Assembly: GCA_021850505.1 (NCBI GenBank)
Contig: JAJZLW010000131.1
Coordinates: 1-16,671 of the forward strand
Reading direction: 5' to 3'
From: Thermoplasmata archaeon
GTDB taxonomy: Archaea > Thermoplasmatota > Thermoplasmata > Thermoplasmatales > Thermoplasmataceae
DNA: 16,671 bases
The notes beneath the pieces were generated by a model. The model was given only the letters and a program-made list of their open reading frames with translations, did no database searches and was not told where the DNA came from. The position numbers were made by a program, and so were the translations under genes. Shown here in pieces: positions 7,895 through 15,546 of this stretch. Each line of letters starts with the position of its first letter. Positions within the stretch are counted from its first letter, which is position 1.

Positions 7895-8516
7895 ATTCTT
7901 CAATCCCCTTTTTCAATTCAATTGGATCAAGATTGAGTAAAAAACCATCACCAAGTTTTTCACCACTCAAGATTGCATTTCTAACATCTGAACCAATTTC
8001 GAATAGAGGTATGCCTCCATTTTCTATTAAGATGTTGCCGATATACAGGCTGAAGGAATCGACCTTTCCGGAAAGAAGAAACTGCCGGATGACTTTGCTG
8101 CCGCCTTCTACAAGTAAGTTCTTAATACCTCTATCATTGAGTTCATCGAGCACGAAGTTAACTGGAATTTGCATGCTATCGTTATATATTATTTCACAGT
8201 TAGACATTTTTCTTTCTCGATTCGCTGTGAAAAGGAGAGTCCTGGATCTACCATCGAATACCCTGCAGTGAGTTGGAACCGAAAGCCTGCCATCCAGTAT
8301 GACCCTAACCGGATTCTTTTCATACCCCCTGTCAGCAGCTCGCAGATCTGGGTTGTCATTTATTATTGTATTTGCCCCTACTAGTATTGCATCGCACGTT
8401 GATCTTAAATGCATAACCCTTTCCCGGTCCTGGTTGGATGAAATTTCAACCCTCCGTCCAAGCCTTCCGGCAATCAAACCATTCAGGCTCATTGCTACAT
8501 TGATCATTATTTTCAT
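7860..8516 (-). CDS. arfC: 2,5-diamino-6-ribosylaminopyrimidinone 5'-phosphate reductase (riboflavin pathway)
   Basis: This 218-residue protein is of the RibD C-terminal/dihydrofolate-reductase-like fold, as a stand-alone reductase, the arrangement in archaea and fungi (ArfC/RIB7). In archaea and fungi the reductase acts before the deaminase, using NADPH to reduce the ribosyl side chain to ribityl. Signatures: N-terminal INVAMSLNGLIAG, then DAILVGANTIINDNPDL, PVRVILDG, and NLLVEGGSKVIRQFL near residue 140. The length is normal. A TATA-like AT-rich stretch lies about 20-30 bases upstream. It is the first gene of a likely arfC-ahcY unit, though the two pathways are not otherwise linked. It runs divergently from the SelB-like gene. 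Confidence 0.9.
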   Translation of the reverse strand: MKIMINVAMSLNGLIAGRLGRRVEISSNQDRERVMHLRSTCDAILVGANTIINDNPDLRAADRGYEKNPVRVILDGRLSVPTHCRVFDGRSRTLLFTANRERKMSNCEIIYNDSMQIPVNFVLDELNDRGIKNLLVEGGSKVIRQFLLSGKVDSFSLYIGNILIENGGIPLFEIGSDVRNAILSGEKLGDGFLLNLDPIELKKGIEEYGRRGTKAKLG

Positions 8517-8696
8517 ATCTTTCCCTTAAGGCATATCTTATTATTCATTTATTGGTGTTTCAAGGATTGATCCAAGCCAAAAATTAACCTTTATTTATAA
8601 ATCCGACTTCTTTTCTGGAAGAGATGATATTTCCACTCAGTATAATTTTTTGGATTTAAACGAAGAAATAATTATTAGCCTATAGATTCTCTTTTT

Positions 8697-9602
8697 ATGA
8701 ATTCACTTACACTCTTCGCATATAATTCGGCAGAATTCCTCAGGGAAGTTTCAAAAAAAGGAACATCATCAGATATTGAGTTTTTTGAGAGAAAAAGCGA
8801 TGATCTGATTCTTACTATAGTGAGCCCGAATCGATATCCTGAGAAGATCTCATCCCTTACCGATTCAATCTTCCCATCTGATGTTGCTCTCGTTAATGTT
8901 ACCCAGCTGAACAGGGACCTTGGAGAGGTTATAGTAGGCCTGGATCTAATGGGACCGGATACTGGGTTCATCACTTTCGATGATCCTAACATGATTGACC
9001 AGGTAAAACAGGTGATCCGTGGGACAAGGTTAGAAAAATATGTGATATCTGAAAAGCCTCCGATGGAATTAGTTGAGGATATATCTTCGATTAGAACAAA
9101 GAAAAGCAACTCAAATCCTAGCGTTGTTATCGATCACTTTTTCCAGGTCAGGGGCGTTGGTACAGTGGCACTTGGTTTTGTACTGAGTGGTATTATAAGG
9201 AAACATCAGGAGATGGAGGTATCGTATCTTAACAGAAAAGCCCAGATCCGGTCAATCCAGATGCATGATGTAGATGTCGATGAAGCGGGTCCAAGCTCGA
9301 GGGTCGGGCTTGCTTTGAAGAATGTTGACAGCGAAGAGCTTCAGAGGGGAATGATGCTTACCGATGCGCCATTGAAAAAATATGATTCCATAATTTCCAG
9401 CATCGCATATCACAAATCTGTGAGAAAAGTTCCAGAAAATATATTCGAGGTTTTCATCTCAGACGCTATGAGATACCAGAGAGGAAGCTATGATGGCAAA
9501 ACACTGACTCTCGACAGTCCGATCCAGACCAGCCTCAAAAATATGACTCTTGCCAGCAATATGCTGTCTCCAAGACTTATTGGAAAGATAATGCTTTCAT
9601 GA
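8697..9602 (+). CDS. SelB/EF-Tu-like protein with degenerate, probably non-functional GTPase domain
   Basis: A 301-residue protein. Residues about 143-225 match domain II of EF-Tu/SelB-type factors (VIDHFFQVRGVGTVALGFV, then VGLALKNVDSEELQRGMML), and a domain III-like part follows. The first 130 residues sit where the G domain should be and keep its rough order (a strand, SPNRYPEKISSL where DTPGH would be, then DVALVNVTQLNRDLGEV). They lack a P-loop (GxxxxGKS/T), DxxG and NKxD, so GTP binding is unlikely. The total is much shorter than a normal SelB. A role in tRNA or ribosome binding is inferred only from domain II; no selenocysteine machinery is visible here. An AAATAATTATTAG stretch about 20-30 bases before the ATG suggests a leaderless mRNA. 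It is convergent with purD and the ends overlap by 6 bases. Confidence 0.8.
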   Translation: MNSLTLFAYNSAEFLREVSKKGTSSDIEFFERKSDDLILTIVSPNRYPEKISSLTDSIFPSDVALVNVTQLNRDLGEVIVGLDLMGPDTGFITFDDPNMIDQVKQVIRGTRLEKYVISEKPPMELVEDISSIRTKKSNSNPSVVIDHFFQVRGVGTVALGFVLSGIIRKHQEMEVSYLNRKAQIRSIQMHDVDVDEAGPSSRVGLALKNVDSEELQRGMMLTDAPLKKYDSIISSIAYHKSVRKVPENIFEVFISDAMRYQRGSYDGKTLTLDSPIQTSLKNMTLASNMLSPRLIGKIMLS

Positions 9603-9620
9603 AGACAGCATTATCTTTTT
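9584..9620. terminator. 12-bp inverted repeat spanning two convergent stop codons, likely bidirectional terminator
   Basis: AAAGATAATGCT (9584-9595) and AGCATTATCTTT (9607-9618) are perfect reverse complements around an 11-base loop. The loop contains both stop codons back to back in TCATGA (9597-9602). T-runs follow on the plus side (9616-9620). This suits a shared terminator for the SelB-like gene and purD. Confidence 0.6.
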
Positions 9621-10868
9621 CGAAAGCATATCCTCAGTACCGATATCTCTCCTCATATAGAAATCACCACTTAAATTAACCATGTAGTCGTCAATTTTTG
9701 TCGCAGCTCCGGGAATAGTTTCGGATATTCCAACGATCGCGAGAGCCCTTGATGTTGATAGATTCACATCCGTCAGGGATCCACTTACTGAAGCATAGTA
9801 TACACGGACATCATCCCTTTTAACCGGGTTTATATGTATGCTTCCCGGTTCCGGTTTGGTTCCATAGCCTTTAGGTACCAGGTACCTCAAAACCGTGGCC
9901 TTATTGAGAAATGATGATCCACCTTTAAGGTCACCATATGATATTTGGAACAGCTTATCCTCAAGACTGTCATTCATAATCGTCAGTATGTTTATTCCCT
10001 CAGGATCTGCAAATCTTGCATTTATTTCTATCAGTCTTGTTCCAGATTTCGTAAACATGAACTGGCCGTACAGGATACCTCTGAAGGGTGTGGATTCAGA
10101 CCTCATCCGATCCGCAACTTCCCTCAGTATACTGAGGGCTTTATCCCGGGCTCTGCCCGGAATAAAAGGGAGAAGATGATCTCTGTCTGTTATTGATCCC
10201 ATGCCGCCGGTATTTGGGCCAACATCCCCTTCGAATGCCCTCTTATAATCCTGCGCGAGTGGCATTGGCAATACGGTTTTTCCATCGCAAAATGCCTGAA
10301 GTGAGAATTCCTCCCCGGAGACCTTTTCTTCTATCAGGACTGATCCATCCTTCCGAATCAGGCTATTAGCATATTTTATTCCCTCATCCTTTGTCCTGAA
10401 ATGAAAACCCATCACCTTAACGCCCTTTCCTCCAGTTAGCCCCCTTGGCTTTACCACAAATTCAGAATCAAATTTTAAAGCCCATTTTTCAAGCGCAAGG
10501 TTTGAATCAAACGACCAGTTTCCGACATTGCCGTCAATTGAATAACGATTCATCAGGTCTCTCATATATGTCTTGTCGGTCTCTATCCTCGCTGCTTTAC
10601 TGGATGGAGATGCAGTCCTGATCGAATTTACTTCAAGTTTATCGACAAGAGGTGTAGCCAGAACCGGATCTGGACCGATAAAAACAAGATCAGGTTGGAT
10701 TGATAATGCATATTTCAATATGGACTGCCAGTCTGTTTCCTGTACTATCCTGTATTCCCTTGCTTTGGTTCTGATTGAAGGGTTCTCATGCCCCATAACG
10801 GAATACAGTATAGATCCTTCTGATACCAGTTTTCCTGAAATTGCATCTTCTCTCCCGCCGCTTCCCAC
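9597..10868 (-). CDS. purD: phosphoribosylamine--glycine ligase, start codon apparently damaged
   Basis: ATP-grasp enzyme of de novo purine synthesis: it joins glycine to 5-phosphoribosylamine using ATP. Signatures: N-terminal GSGGRED, then VVKPRGLTGGKGVKV (ATP-grasp Lys and Gly loop), LIEEKVSGEEFS, DYKRAFEGDVGPNTGGMGS, and the metal-binding IEINARFADPEG. The visible length of 423 residues is nearly complete. The start is odd. The family begins MKVLLVGSGGRE; here the bases before GTG 10868 encode KILL in frame, but no ATG, GTG or TTG occurs before an upstream stop at 10911-10913. One missing G (between 10880 and 10881) would explain this. As written, translation from GTG would lack the first beta strand. 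It lies 10 bases after scpB on the same strand. Confidence 0.93.
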   Translation of the reverse strand: MGSGGREDAISGKLVSEGSILYSVMGHENPSIRTKAREYRIVQETDWQSILKYALSIQPDLVFIGPDPVLATPLVDKLEVNSIRTASPSSKAARIETDKTYMRDLMNRYSIDGNVGNWSFDSNLALEKWALKFDSEFVVKPRGLTGGKGVKVMGFHFRTKDEGIKYANSLIRKDGSVLIEEKVSGEEFSLQAFCDGKTVLPMPLAQDYKRAFEGDVGPNTGGMGSITDRDHLLPFIPGRARDKALSILREVADRMRSESTPFRGILYGQFMFTKSGTRLIEINARFADPEGINILTIMNDSLEDKLFQISYGDLKGGSSFLNKATVLRYLVPKGYGTKPEPGSIHINPVKRDDVRVYYASVSGSLTDVNLSTSRALAIVGISETIPGAATKIDDYMVNLSGDFYMRRDIGTEDMLSKKIMLSS

Positions 10869-10878
10869 TAACAGGATT

Positions 10879-11379
10879 TTATTTGTCAGGATTCTCCACC
10901 TGTCTGTTTTTTATTATATCATCAACCACTTGCTTACTGACTTCAAAGTATCTGTAAAAATTCTTCCCGACGTTATAAACTTCGGTGTTCCTGTACTTTT
11001 CGGATGTGATTATTTTCTTATGTTTCAGTTCCATTAATATTTTTTCAGATTCATCGCCGAAAGTCTTCTTGATTTCACCTTTCATGGCGCCACCGTTCCT
11101 GAGGATCATTGAGAGAATTTCCTGTGCTTCCTTGGGAAATTCAGGTTCTGATACTGTCACCGCAAAGTTCACAAAATCGTCCTTTACCTCCATTCTATAC
11201 CTGATGCCAAACTTTGATATTTTTAGGGCAGTGTTCCGGCCGGAGTAATCCTTTATCAGAGAACGCAGTGCTTTTGACACCTCATCCTTTTCTTCCTTTA
11301 TTGCGATTGCCATGTCACTTACAGAAAGTGGTTCTTTGGAAGCAAACAACAGTGCTTCAACCGCAAGTTTAGTATCCAT
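10879..11379 (-). CDS. scpB: segregation and condensation protein B
   Basis: A 166-residue cytosolic protein made of two winged-helix domains. It is the partner that, with the kleisin ScpA, attaches to SMC for chromosome condensation and segregation. The N-terminus VEALLFASKEPLSVSDMA is the typical ScpB opening. The second part has EFPKEAQEILSMILRNGG and GDESEKILMELKHKKII, matching the family's central helices. The length is normal for archaeal ScpB. A TATA-like box lies 17-31 bases upstream of the ATG, indicating a leaderless mRNA. It is divergent from the NCS1 permease and is followed at once by purD, with which it is probably cotranscribed. scpA and smc are not in the window. Confidence 0.9.
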   Translation of the reverse strand: MDTKLAVEALLFASKEPLSVSDMAIAIKEEKDEVSKALRSLIKDYSGRNTALKISKFGIRYRMEVKDDFVNFAVTVSEPEFPKEAQEILSMILRNGGAMKGEIKKTFGDESEKILMELKHKKIITSEKYRNTEVYNVGKNFYRYFEVSKQVVDDIIKNRQVENPDK

Positions 11380-11395
11380 TGAATTAGATATGTTA

Positions 11396-11410
11396 CCTTT
11401 AATAATATTA
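11396..11410 (-). promoter_or_regulatory. TATA-like box for scpB-purD
   Basis: Read on the minus strand this is TAATATTATTAAAGG, 17-31 bases before the scpB ATG. The spacing fits a leaderless transcript. Confidence 0.45.
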
Positions 11411-11429
11411 TTTTGCCTGCTTGTTTCAA

Positions 11430-11440
11430 AAAATATTAAT
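11430..11440 (+). promoter_or_regulatory. TATA-like box for the permease-dcd pair
   Basis: AAAATATTAAT lies 23-33 bases before the ATG at 11463, the spacing expected for a leaderless transcript. Together with the scpB box it makes a compact divergent promoter region of 83 bases. Confidence 0.45.
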
Positions 11441-11462
11441 TATCATGGTAGAATGACCTGCC

Positions 11463-12818
11463 ATGACCGAACATATGTTCGATTTTAAGTCCAGCTCAAC
11501 AGATAGCGTTGAGAATATGGACGTAATTCCAGAAACCGATAGAAAGGAACGTCCATCTTCACTGTTCTGGCTTTGGTTTGCTTCAAATCTTACAATAGGT
11601 GATTTCGCAATAGGTCTTGTGGCTCAGTTGTATTCTTTAGGGTTCGTGACAACTCTACTTGCTCTTTCGATTGGAACAGTTCTGGGCGGTGTCCTACTTG
11701 CATCCATGAGCCTCATGGGCCCGGTTTTCGGAATGTCCCAGATGCGTATAGGCAGATATACATTCGGGAAAAGGGGTGGAATTCTTATGTCTGTACTGCA
11801 GTGGGGAAACACACTGGGATGGTTCACTTTTAATTCTATTATTGCTGCCTCAGCGCTCTCTCTGGCTTTCAATACATCATCCTACATTTATCCCATTTTG
11901 ATAACTGTATTATTAGTCCTGGCACTCACTATCCTCGGATATAAGACAATCCACATCTTCGAAAAGATAATGTCTGCTGTTCTTGGTTCAATGTTTGTCG
12001 TAATAATGGCTTATTCCATCGATAAGATAGGAATAATAGGAAATGCACCGGTTTTTGGGGCATTCTCGGCTGTATCATTTGGCTGGATTGTCGCTTTTTC
12101 TTTTTCCTATATTATGAGCTGGGGACCATATGCATCAGATTATTCGAGATATCTGCCTGTGAAGTCATCTCCAAAGAAGATTTTTACTCTTGTTTTCGCA
12201 GGTGCATCGCTTGCTTCTTTCTTTGCCGAAATAGCTGGTTATTACGTTGGTTTAGCAACACTTTCTACGAGTTCAAATCCCGCAGAGCCGATGCGGTTAT
12301 TTCTTGGCAAATACGCATTGATAGGACTTTATTTCCTGTTTCTTGGCGGACTTGCAGCCAATGCGATCAATCTTTATTCAAACTCAATGAGTATACGTGC
12401 CGCTGGAATCAGGGTTAATAGAAGGTATATCTCTATTACAGTTGCTGCTTTGGCTGTTATCCTTTCTTACATAGGTTACAGGTCATTCTATGTGAGCTAC
12501 GAAAACTTCCTTTTCATACTTGACTACTGGATAACTCCATGGATTGCGGTCATGATAGTAGATTTCTTTATTCGATCCAGGAGGGATATGAAACTTCAAT
12601 TCACGGAGGTCTTTAACATCAGGGCTATTTCTGCCTACCTGGTAGGAATAATAGTTTCCATCCCGTTCATGTATCCATCCTCGTATTATGTAGGGCCCAT
12701 CGCAAAGATACTTGGTGTGGACATAAGTTATTTTATTTCATTCGCCGTAGCCGCGATCCTTTACTATTTGCTTGAAACAAAGAAAACAAACAAATTAATT
12801 ACACAAGCTGTATCATGA
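11463..12818 (+). CDS. NCS1-family nucleobase (purine/cytosine-type) permease
   Basis: A 451-residue membrane transporter with about 12 hydrophobic segments. The first 50 residues hold the NCS1 signature region: a soluble tail, IPETDRKERP, then FWLWFASNLTIGDFAIG. Further family features are the GPVFGMSQMRIGRYTFGKRG loop, the LQWGNTLGWFTFNS helix, and the SWGPYASDYSRYLP segment. NCS1 proteins carry cytosine, uracil, purines, allantoin or related compounds with H+ or Na+. The exact substrate cannot be read from the sequence. The next gene, 3 bases after the stop, is of the dCTP deaminase/dUTPase family, which makes a pyrimidine such as cytosine or uracil the best guess. Length and topology look complete. 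Confidence 0.88.
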   Translation: MTEHMFDFKSSSTDSVENMDVIPETDRKERPSSLFWLWFASNLTIGDFAIGLVAQLYSLGFVTTLLALSIGTVLGGVLLASMSLMGPVFGMSQMRIGRYTFGKRGGILMSVLQWGNTLGWFTFNSIIAASALSLAFNTSSYIYPILITVLLVLALTILGYKTIHIFEKIMSAVLGSMFVVIMAYSIDKIGIIGNAPVFGAFSAVSFGWIVAFSFSYIMSWGPYASDYSRYLPVKSSPKKIFTLVFAGASLASFFAEIAGYYVGLATLSTSSNPAEPMRLFLGKYALIGLYFLFLGGLAANAINLYSNSMSIRAAGIRVNRRYISITVAALAVILSYIGYRSFYVSYENFLFILDYWITPWIAVMIVDFFIRSRRDMKLQFTEVFNIRAISAYLVGIIVSIPFMYPSSYYVGPIAKILGVDISYFISFAVAAILYYLLETKKTNKLITQAVS

Positions 12819-12821
12819 AAT

Positions 12822-13286
12822 ATGTCTGTTTTAAGCGATACATCAATAATCTCTATGATAGAATCTGGCAGCCTCCTTACTGGAGATGTGGATAGGAAAG
12901 GGATAACTCCAAATGGCTATGATCTAAGAATTGCGATAGCCAGGCTCGAAGGAGGAAAGGATTGTGAGGATATCTTGATTCCCCCAAAGACCGGCTTTCT
13001 TGTTTCGTCTTTGGAACGTATTGAGCTGCCGCCGCATATTTCAGCTTCAATCTGGATCCGATCATCATATGCAAGACGTGGCATTATTGGATCTTTTGGT
13101 TACGTTGATGCCGGTTTTCATGGTAATCTCACACTTTCGTTCTATAATTCATCAAATAACTCAATTCAGTTCAAGAAAGGAGACAGGATAGCCCAGATTG
13201 TGTTCAACATTATGGACCAAAGTGTCGAGAAGACATATGATCAACGTTCTGGAAACTATCAGAATAGCTCTGGAATAAAAATATAA
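12822..13286 (+). CDS. dcd: dCTP deaminase/dUTPase-family protein lacking the deaminase glutamate
   Basis: A 154-residue trimeric-fold protein. Signatures: PNGYDLR, a strand-rich core with LERIELPPHISASIWIRSS, YARRG, and GYVDAGFHGNLTLSFYN. Dcd converts dCTP to dUTP; bifunctional archaeal forms go on to dUMP, and dUTPases share the fold. Aligned with E. coli Dcd by the Asp-(Pro/Ala)-Gly motif, D96 here matches D128, so E138 (the general base for deamination) falls on S106. The RSS..R residues (R80, S81, S82, R85) are kept. The C-terminal triphosphate lid is seen as SGNYQNSSG, where the usual Gln is Ser. Deaminase activity is therefore doubtful; dUTPase or another nucleotide hydrolase is possible. 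It begins 3 bases after the permease stop, so the two are cotranscribed. Confidence 0.85.
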   Translation: MSVLSDTSIISMIESGSLLTGDVDRKGITPNGYDLRIAIARLEGGKDCEDILIPPKTGFLVSSLERIELPPHISASIWIRSSYARRGIIGSFGYVDAGFHGNLTLSFYNSSNNSIQFKKGDRIAQIVFNIMDQSVEKTYDQRSGNYQNSSGIKI

Positions 13287-13341
13287 TTTACCGCAGAAAA
13301 TAGGTTATAACAATTTATTGCGGGAACCACTATCTACCTTT

Positions 13342-13413
13342 TTTATAATATTTTTTAAAAAATTAGCTGTAAATTTAATGTAGTTCAGATAAATAAAGGG
13401 TAGCCCACTGGGC
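13342..13413 (+). promoter_or_regulatory. candidate gdhA promoter region
   Basis: TTTATAATATTTTT at 13342-13355 and TAAATTTAA at about 13370-13378 are both TATA-like. The second would put the transcript start about 20 bases before the ATG at 13425. A GCCC-ACT-GGGC hairpin (13403-13413) and a weak GGATG ribosome-binding stretch precede the start. I cannot say which box is used. Confidence 0.3.
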
Positions 13414-13424
13414 AGGATGAAAAA

Positions 13425-14675
13425 ATGGCAGAAGATTTAGATCCGTTTGATATAGCGGTGAAACAGCTAGAAAAGGCAGCAAAGGTAATTAAACTGGATA
13501 AAGAGGCACTTGAGATTCTGAAAGAGCCGAAGGAGATTCTCCAGGTGAGGATACCGGTAAAAATGGATAACGGGCAAACTAAAGTGTTCACTGGATTCAG
13601 GGTTCATTACAATAACGCAAGAGGGCCGGTCAAAGGCGGAATAAGATTCCATCCAGAAGAGAGCCTATCCACGGTAAAGGCGCTGGCAGCTTGGATGACT
13701 TGGAAGACAGCAGTTGTTGACATACCACTTGGAGGAGCAAAAGGCGGAGTCATATGCGATCCTAAGAAAATGAGCGCCGGAGAACTGGAGAGATTGAGTC
13801 GCGGATATGTGCGGGCCATTGGTGAGTTTATCGGTCCGGAAGTGGATATCCCGGCACCTGATGTCTACACAACTCCGCAGATCATGGCGTGGATGATGGA
13901 CGAGTTCGAGAATATAACAAGAAAGGCACAGCCAGGCGTGATTACTGGAAAACCTCTTGAAGTTGGTGGTTCACTTGGCAGAGGAGACGCTACAGCAAAA
14001 GGTGGAATGTATGTTCTCAAAGAGGCTGCCAGAAGAAAGGGACTCGATTTATCAAAGGCAACAGTTGCGATTCAGGGTTTCGGAAACGCAGGACAGTTTG
14101 CAGTTAAGCTTGTTCAGGAGCATTTCAAGTCCAAGGTAGTAGCAGTATCAGACACAAAAGGCGGGATTTACCTTGAGAGCGGTCTTGATTATAATAAACT
14201 CATGGAGCACAAGAAAAAGACAGGTTCTGTGCAGAACTTCCCAAAGGCCAAGAATATTACAAACCAGGAACTGCTTGAACTTAAGGTTGATGTTCTGATA
14301 CCGGCTGCAATCGAAAACCAGTTAACTTCCAAAAACGCGTCAAAGGTTAAGGCAAAAATAGTCCTTGAACTCGCTAATGGACCAACAACGCCAGATGCAG
14401 ATGAAATATTCTACAAAAACAAAGTACTTGTACTTCCTGACTTTCTTTCCAACTCAGGCGGAGTGACTGTTTCGTACTTCGAATGGGTTCAGAACCAGAC
14501 TGGCGACTACTGGGACATAGATGATGTCTATGCCAAACTCGACAAAAAGATGACCAAGGCAGCGAAGGACGTGCTGGATGCTTCTGAAAAGTTGAAAGTG
14601 GATCCAAGAACCGCGGCGTATACAATATCTGTAAAGAGAGTAGCGGACGCTATGAAGTTAAGAGGTTGGTACTGA
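13425..14675 (+). CDS. gdhA: glutamate dehydrogenase, NAD(P)-dependent hexameric type
   Basis: A 416-residue enzyme interconverting glutamate and 2-oxoglutarate plus ammonia, linking nitrogen and carbon metabolism in the cytosol. Features in order: VKGGIRFHP (substrate Lys at K70), [21 protein letters not shown] (K94 and catalytic K106), and [21 protein letters not shown]. Then [20 protein letters not shown], the Rossmann motif GFGNAG (from residue 218), and [16 protein letters not shown]. The length matches archaeal and bacterial hexameric enzymes. An acidic residue in VSDTKGG lies at the end of the second Rossmann strand, but cofactor preference cannot be fixed from this. ATG 13425 follows a weak GGATG site. 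A T-rich run just after the gene probably ends the transcript; tRNA-Gly starts 23 bases after the stop. Confidence 0.97.
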   Translation: MAEDLDPFDIAVKQLEKAAKVIKLDKEALEILKEPKEILQVRIPVKMDNGQTKVFTGFRVHYNNARGPVKGGIRFHPEESLSTVKALAAWMTWKTAVVDIPLGGAKGGVICDPKKMSAGELERLSRGYVRAIGEFIGPEVDIPAPDVYTTPQIMAWMMDEFENITRKAQPGVITGKPLEVGGSLGRGDATAKGGMYVLKEAARRKGLDLSKATVAIQGFGNAGQFAVKLVQEHFKSKVVAVSDTKGGIYLESGLDYNKLMEHKKKTGSVQNFPKAKNITNQELLELKVDVLIPAAIENQLTSKNASKVKAKIVLELANGPTTPDADEIFYKNKVLVLPDFLSNSGGVTVSYFEWVQNQTGDYWDIDDVYAKLDKKMTKAAKDVLDASEKLKVDPRTAAYTISVKRVADAMKLRGWY

Positions 14676-14693
14676 GTACTCCTCATTTTTTTT
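14674..14693 (+). terminator. T-rich terminator after gdhA
   Basis: A GAGTACTC palindrome overlaps the TGA stop and is followed by CTCA and a run of eight T (about 14686-14693). This is a typical archaeal T-rich termination signal, placed just before tRNA-Gly. Confidence 0.5.
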
Positions 14694-14698
14694 ATTTA

Positions 14699-14770
14699 GC
14701 GGAAGTAGTGTAGCGGTTATCACAGGGGCTTCCCAAGCCCTTAACCCGGGTTCAAATCCCGGCTTCCGCA
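14699..14770 (+). tRNA. tRNA-Gly (anticodon CCC)
   Basis: The acceptor stem GCGGAAG pairs with CTTCCGC and the discriminator is A. The anticodon stem GGGGC/GCCCT encloses loop TTCCCAA, giving anticodon CCC (14732-14734) for GGG codons. The T arm CCGGG-TTCAAAT-CCCGG is perfect. No intron and no encoded CCA. Confidence 0.95.
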
Positions 14771-15283
14771 TACAAAATTCTGGTTTGCAAGGGGAAGTTC
14801 AGGCAGATTTTTCAACTGAGATCAGAAGTTTAATATCCAAACTCTCGTAAGCAAAGGGGCTTTCGTATAAAATTCTCAAGCGATATTCGCTCAAGGAATT
14901 GTAAAGTTTAAATGCAATTCCTATAGCAGTTAGTTATATGTGTTCTTTCAATTGTGCTGCATAAAGTAGTAAAAATCATATAAGTTTCGGAACATAATTA
15001 CAATAATAACTTCGTACACAATATGAAAAATGACTTAGTCCCTTCACCGCCAATTTCAGTGCCATGCACCTTAAACGGTTTCGTATATCGCATTTAATCT
15101 CTATTTTATACGACTTCTATTTACGTTATATACCTATAAGTGCAGCCTTTTGCTATTGTAGAATGGGAGAAGTGTGCATTTTTTCCCTGAAGCCTAATCA
15201 GAAAAGAACTTTGACATATGGAGATAAGTATTATTTATTAAAGGTGACCAAACAAATAAATCATATTTATCATACCGAATTAT
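14771..15283. other. 513-base gap between tRNA-Gly and tRNA-Val
   Basis: No convincing gene. It holds an 8-bp inverted repeat, AGGAATTG (14894-14901) with CAATTCCT (14915-14922), around a TTTAAA-containing loop. It also has a small GCGA-TAT-TCGC palindrome at about 14880-14890 and several TATA-like strings (for example near 15125-15135 and 15254-15268). The last of these is suitably placed to drive tRNA-Val. A plus-strand open frame from 15064 runs into tRNA-Val and is not believed. Confidence 0.4.
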
Positions 15284-15356
15284 GGGCTTGTGGTCTAGCG
15301 GTTATGACATCGCTCTCACACAGCGAAGGCCGCCGGTTCAAATCCGGCCAAGCCCA
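15284..15356 (+). tRNA. tRNA-Val (anticodon CAC)
   Basis: The acceptor stem GGGCTTG pairs with CAAGCCC and the discriminator is A. The anticodon stem TCGCT/AGCGA encloses loop CTCACAC, giving anticodon CAC (15317-15319) for GUG codons. The T arm CCGG-TTCAAAT-CCGG is intact. No CCA is encoded. The IS110-family element begins within about 35 bases of its 3' end. Confidence 0.95.
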
Positions 15357-15394
15357 TTTAAAATATTAAGATATCATGAAAAAAGTTATTCTGT

Positions 15395-15546
15395 CCAGGC
15401 CTGCATGACGGTGCAAGCGTGGAGTCGGAGTGGCAGCTGTGGTATTCGCTGACCCGTGGGGTCGACTTTAAAGATTAGCTGCTCTTCGTCTCTTCATTGT
15501 ACCATGAAACAAGGGTGAATAGAAGGCTGTCGAAATGTCTCCGACT
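15395..15546 (+). ncRNA. candidate IS110 bridge RNA
   Basis: The GC content rises here compared with flanking DNA and three structures can be drawn. (a) A hairpin GCCTGC (15399-15404) with GCAAGC (15413-15418), one mismatch. (b) A domain closed by AGTC (15423-15426) and GACT (15464-15467), holding CAGC/GCTG (15434-15437 with 15448-15451) or the alternative GACCC-GTG-GGGTC (15451-15463). (c) A domain closed by AGC-CTTC (15477-15487, with a 4-base bulge) and GAAGGCT (15522-15528), capped by TTCAT/ATGAA (15493-15508). The cap leaves an asymmetric internal loop of 5 and 13 bases. A longer repeat AGTCGGAG (15423-15430) with CTCCGACT (15539-15546) could close the whole. One hairpin plus two internal-loop stem-loops is the bridge RNA plan. 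All pairings were found by eye. Confidence 0.5.

Noticed and set aside
10573..11037. Plus-strand open frame of 154 codons opposite purD and scpB
   Set aside because: It is antisense to two genes with clear families, and its codons have no protein-like motif.
15064..15369. Plus-strand open frame of 101 codons
   Set aside because: It runs through the whole of tRNA-Val and has no recognisable motif; its last third simply translates the tRNA gene.
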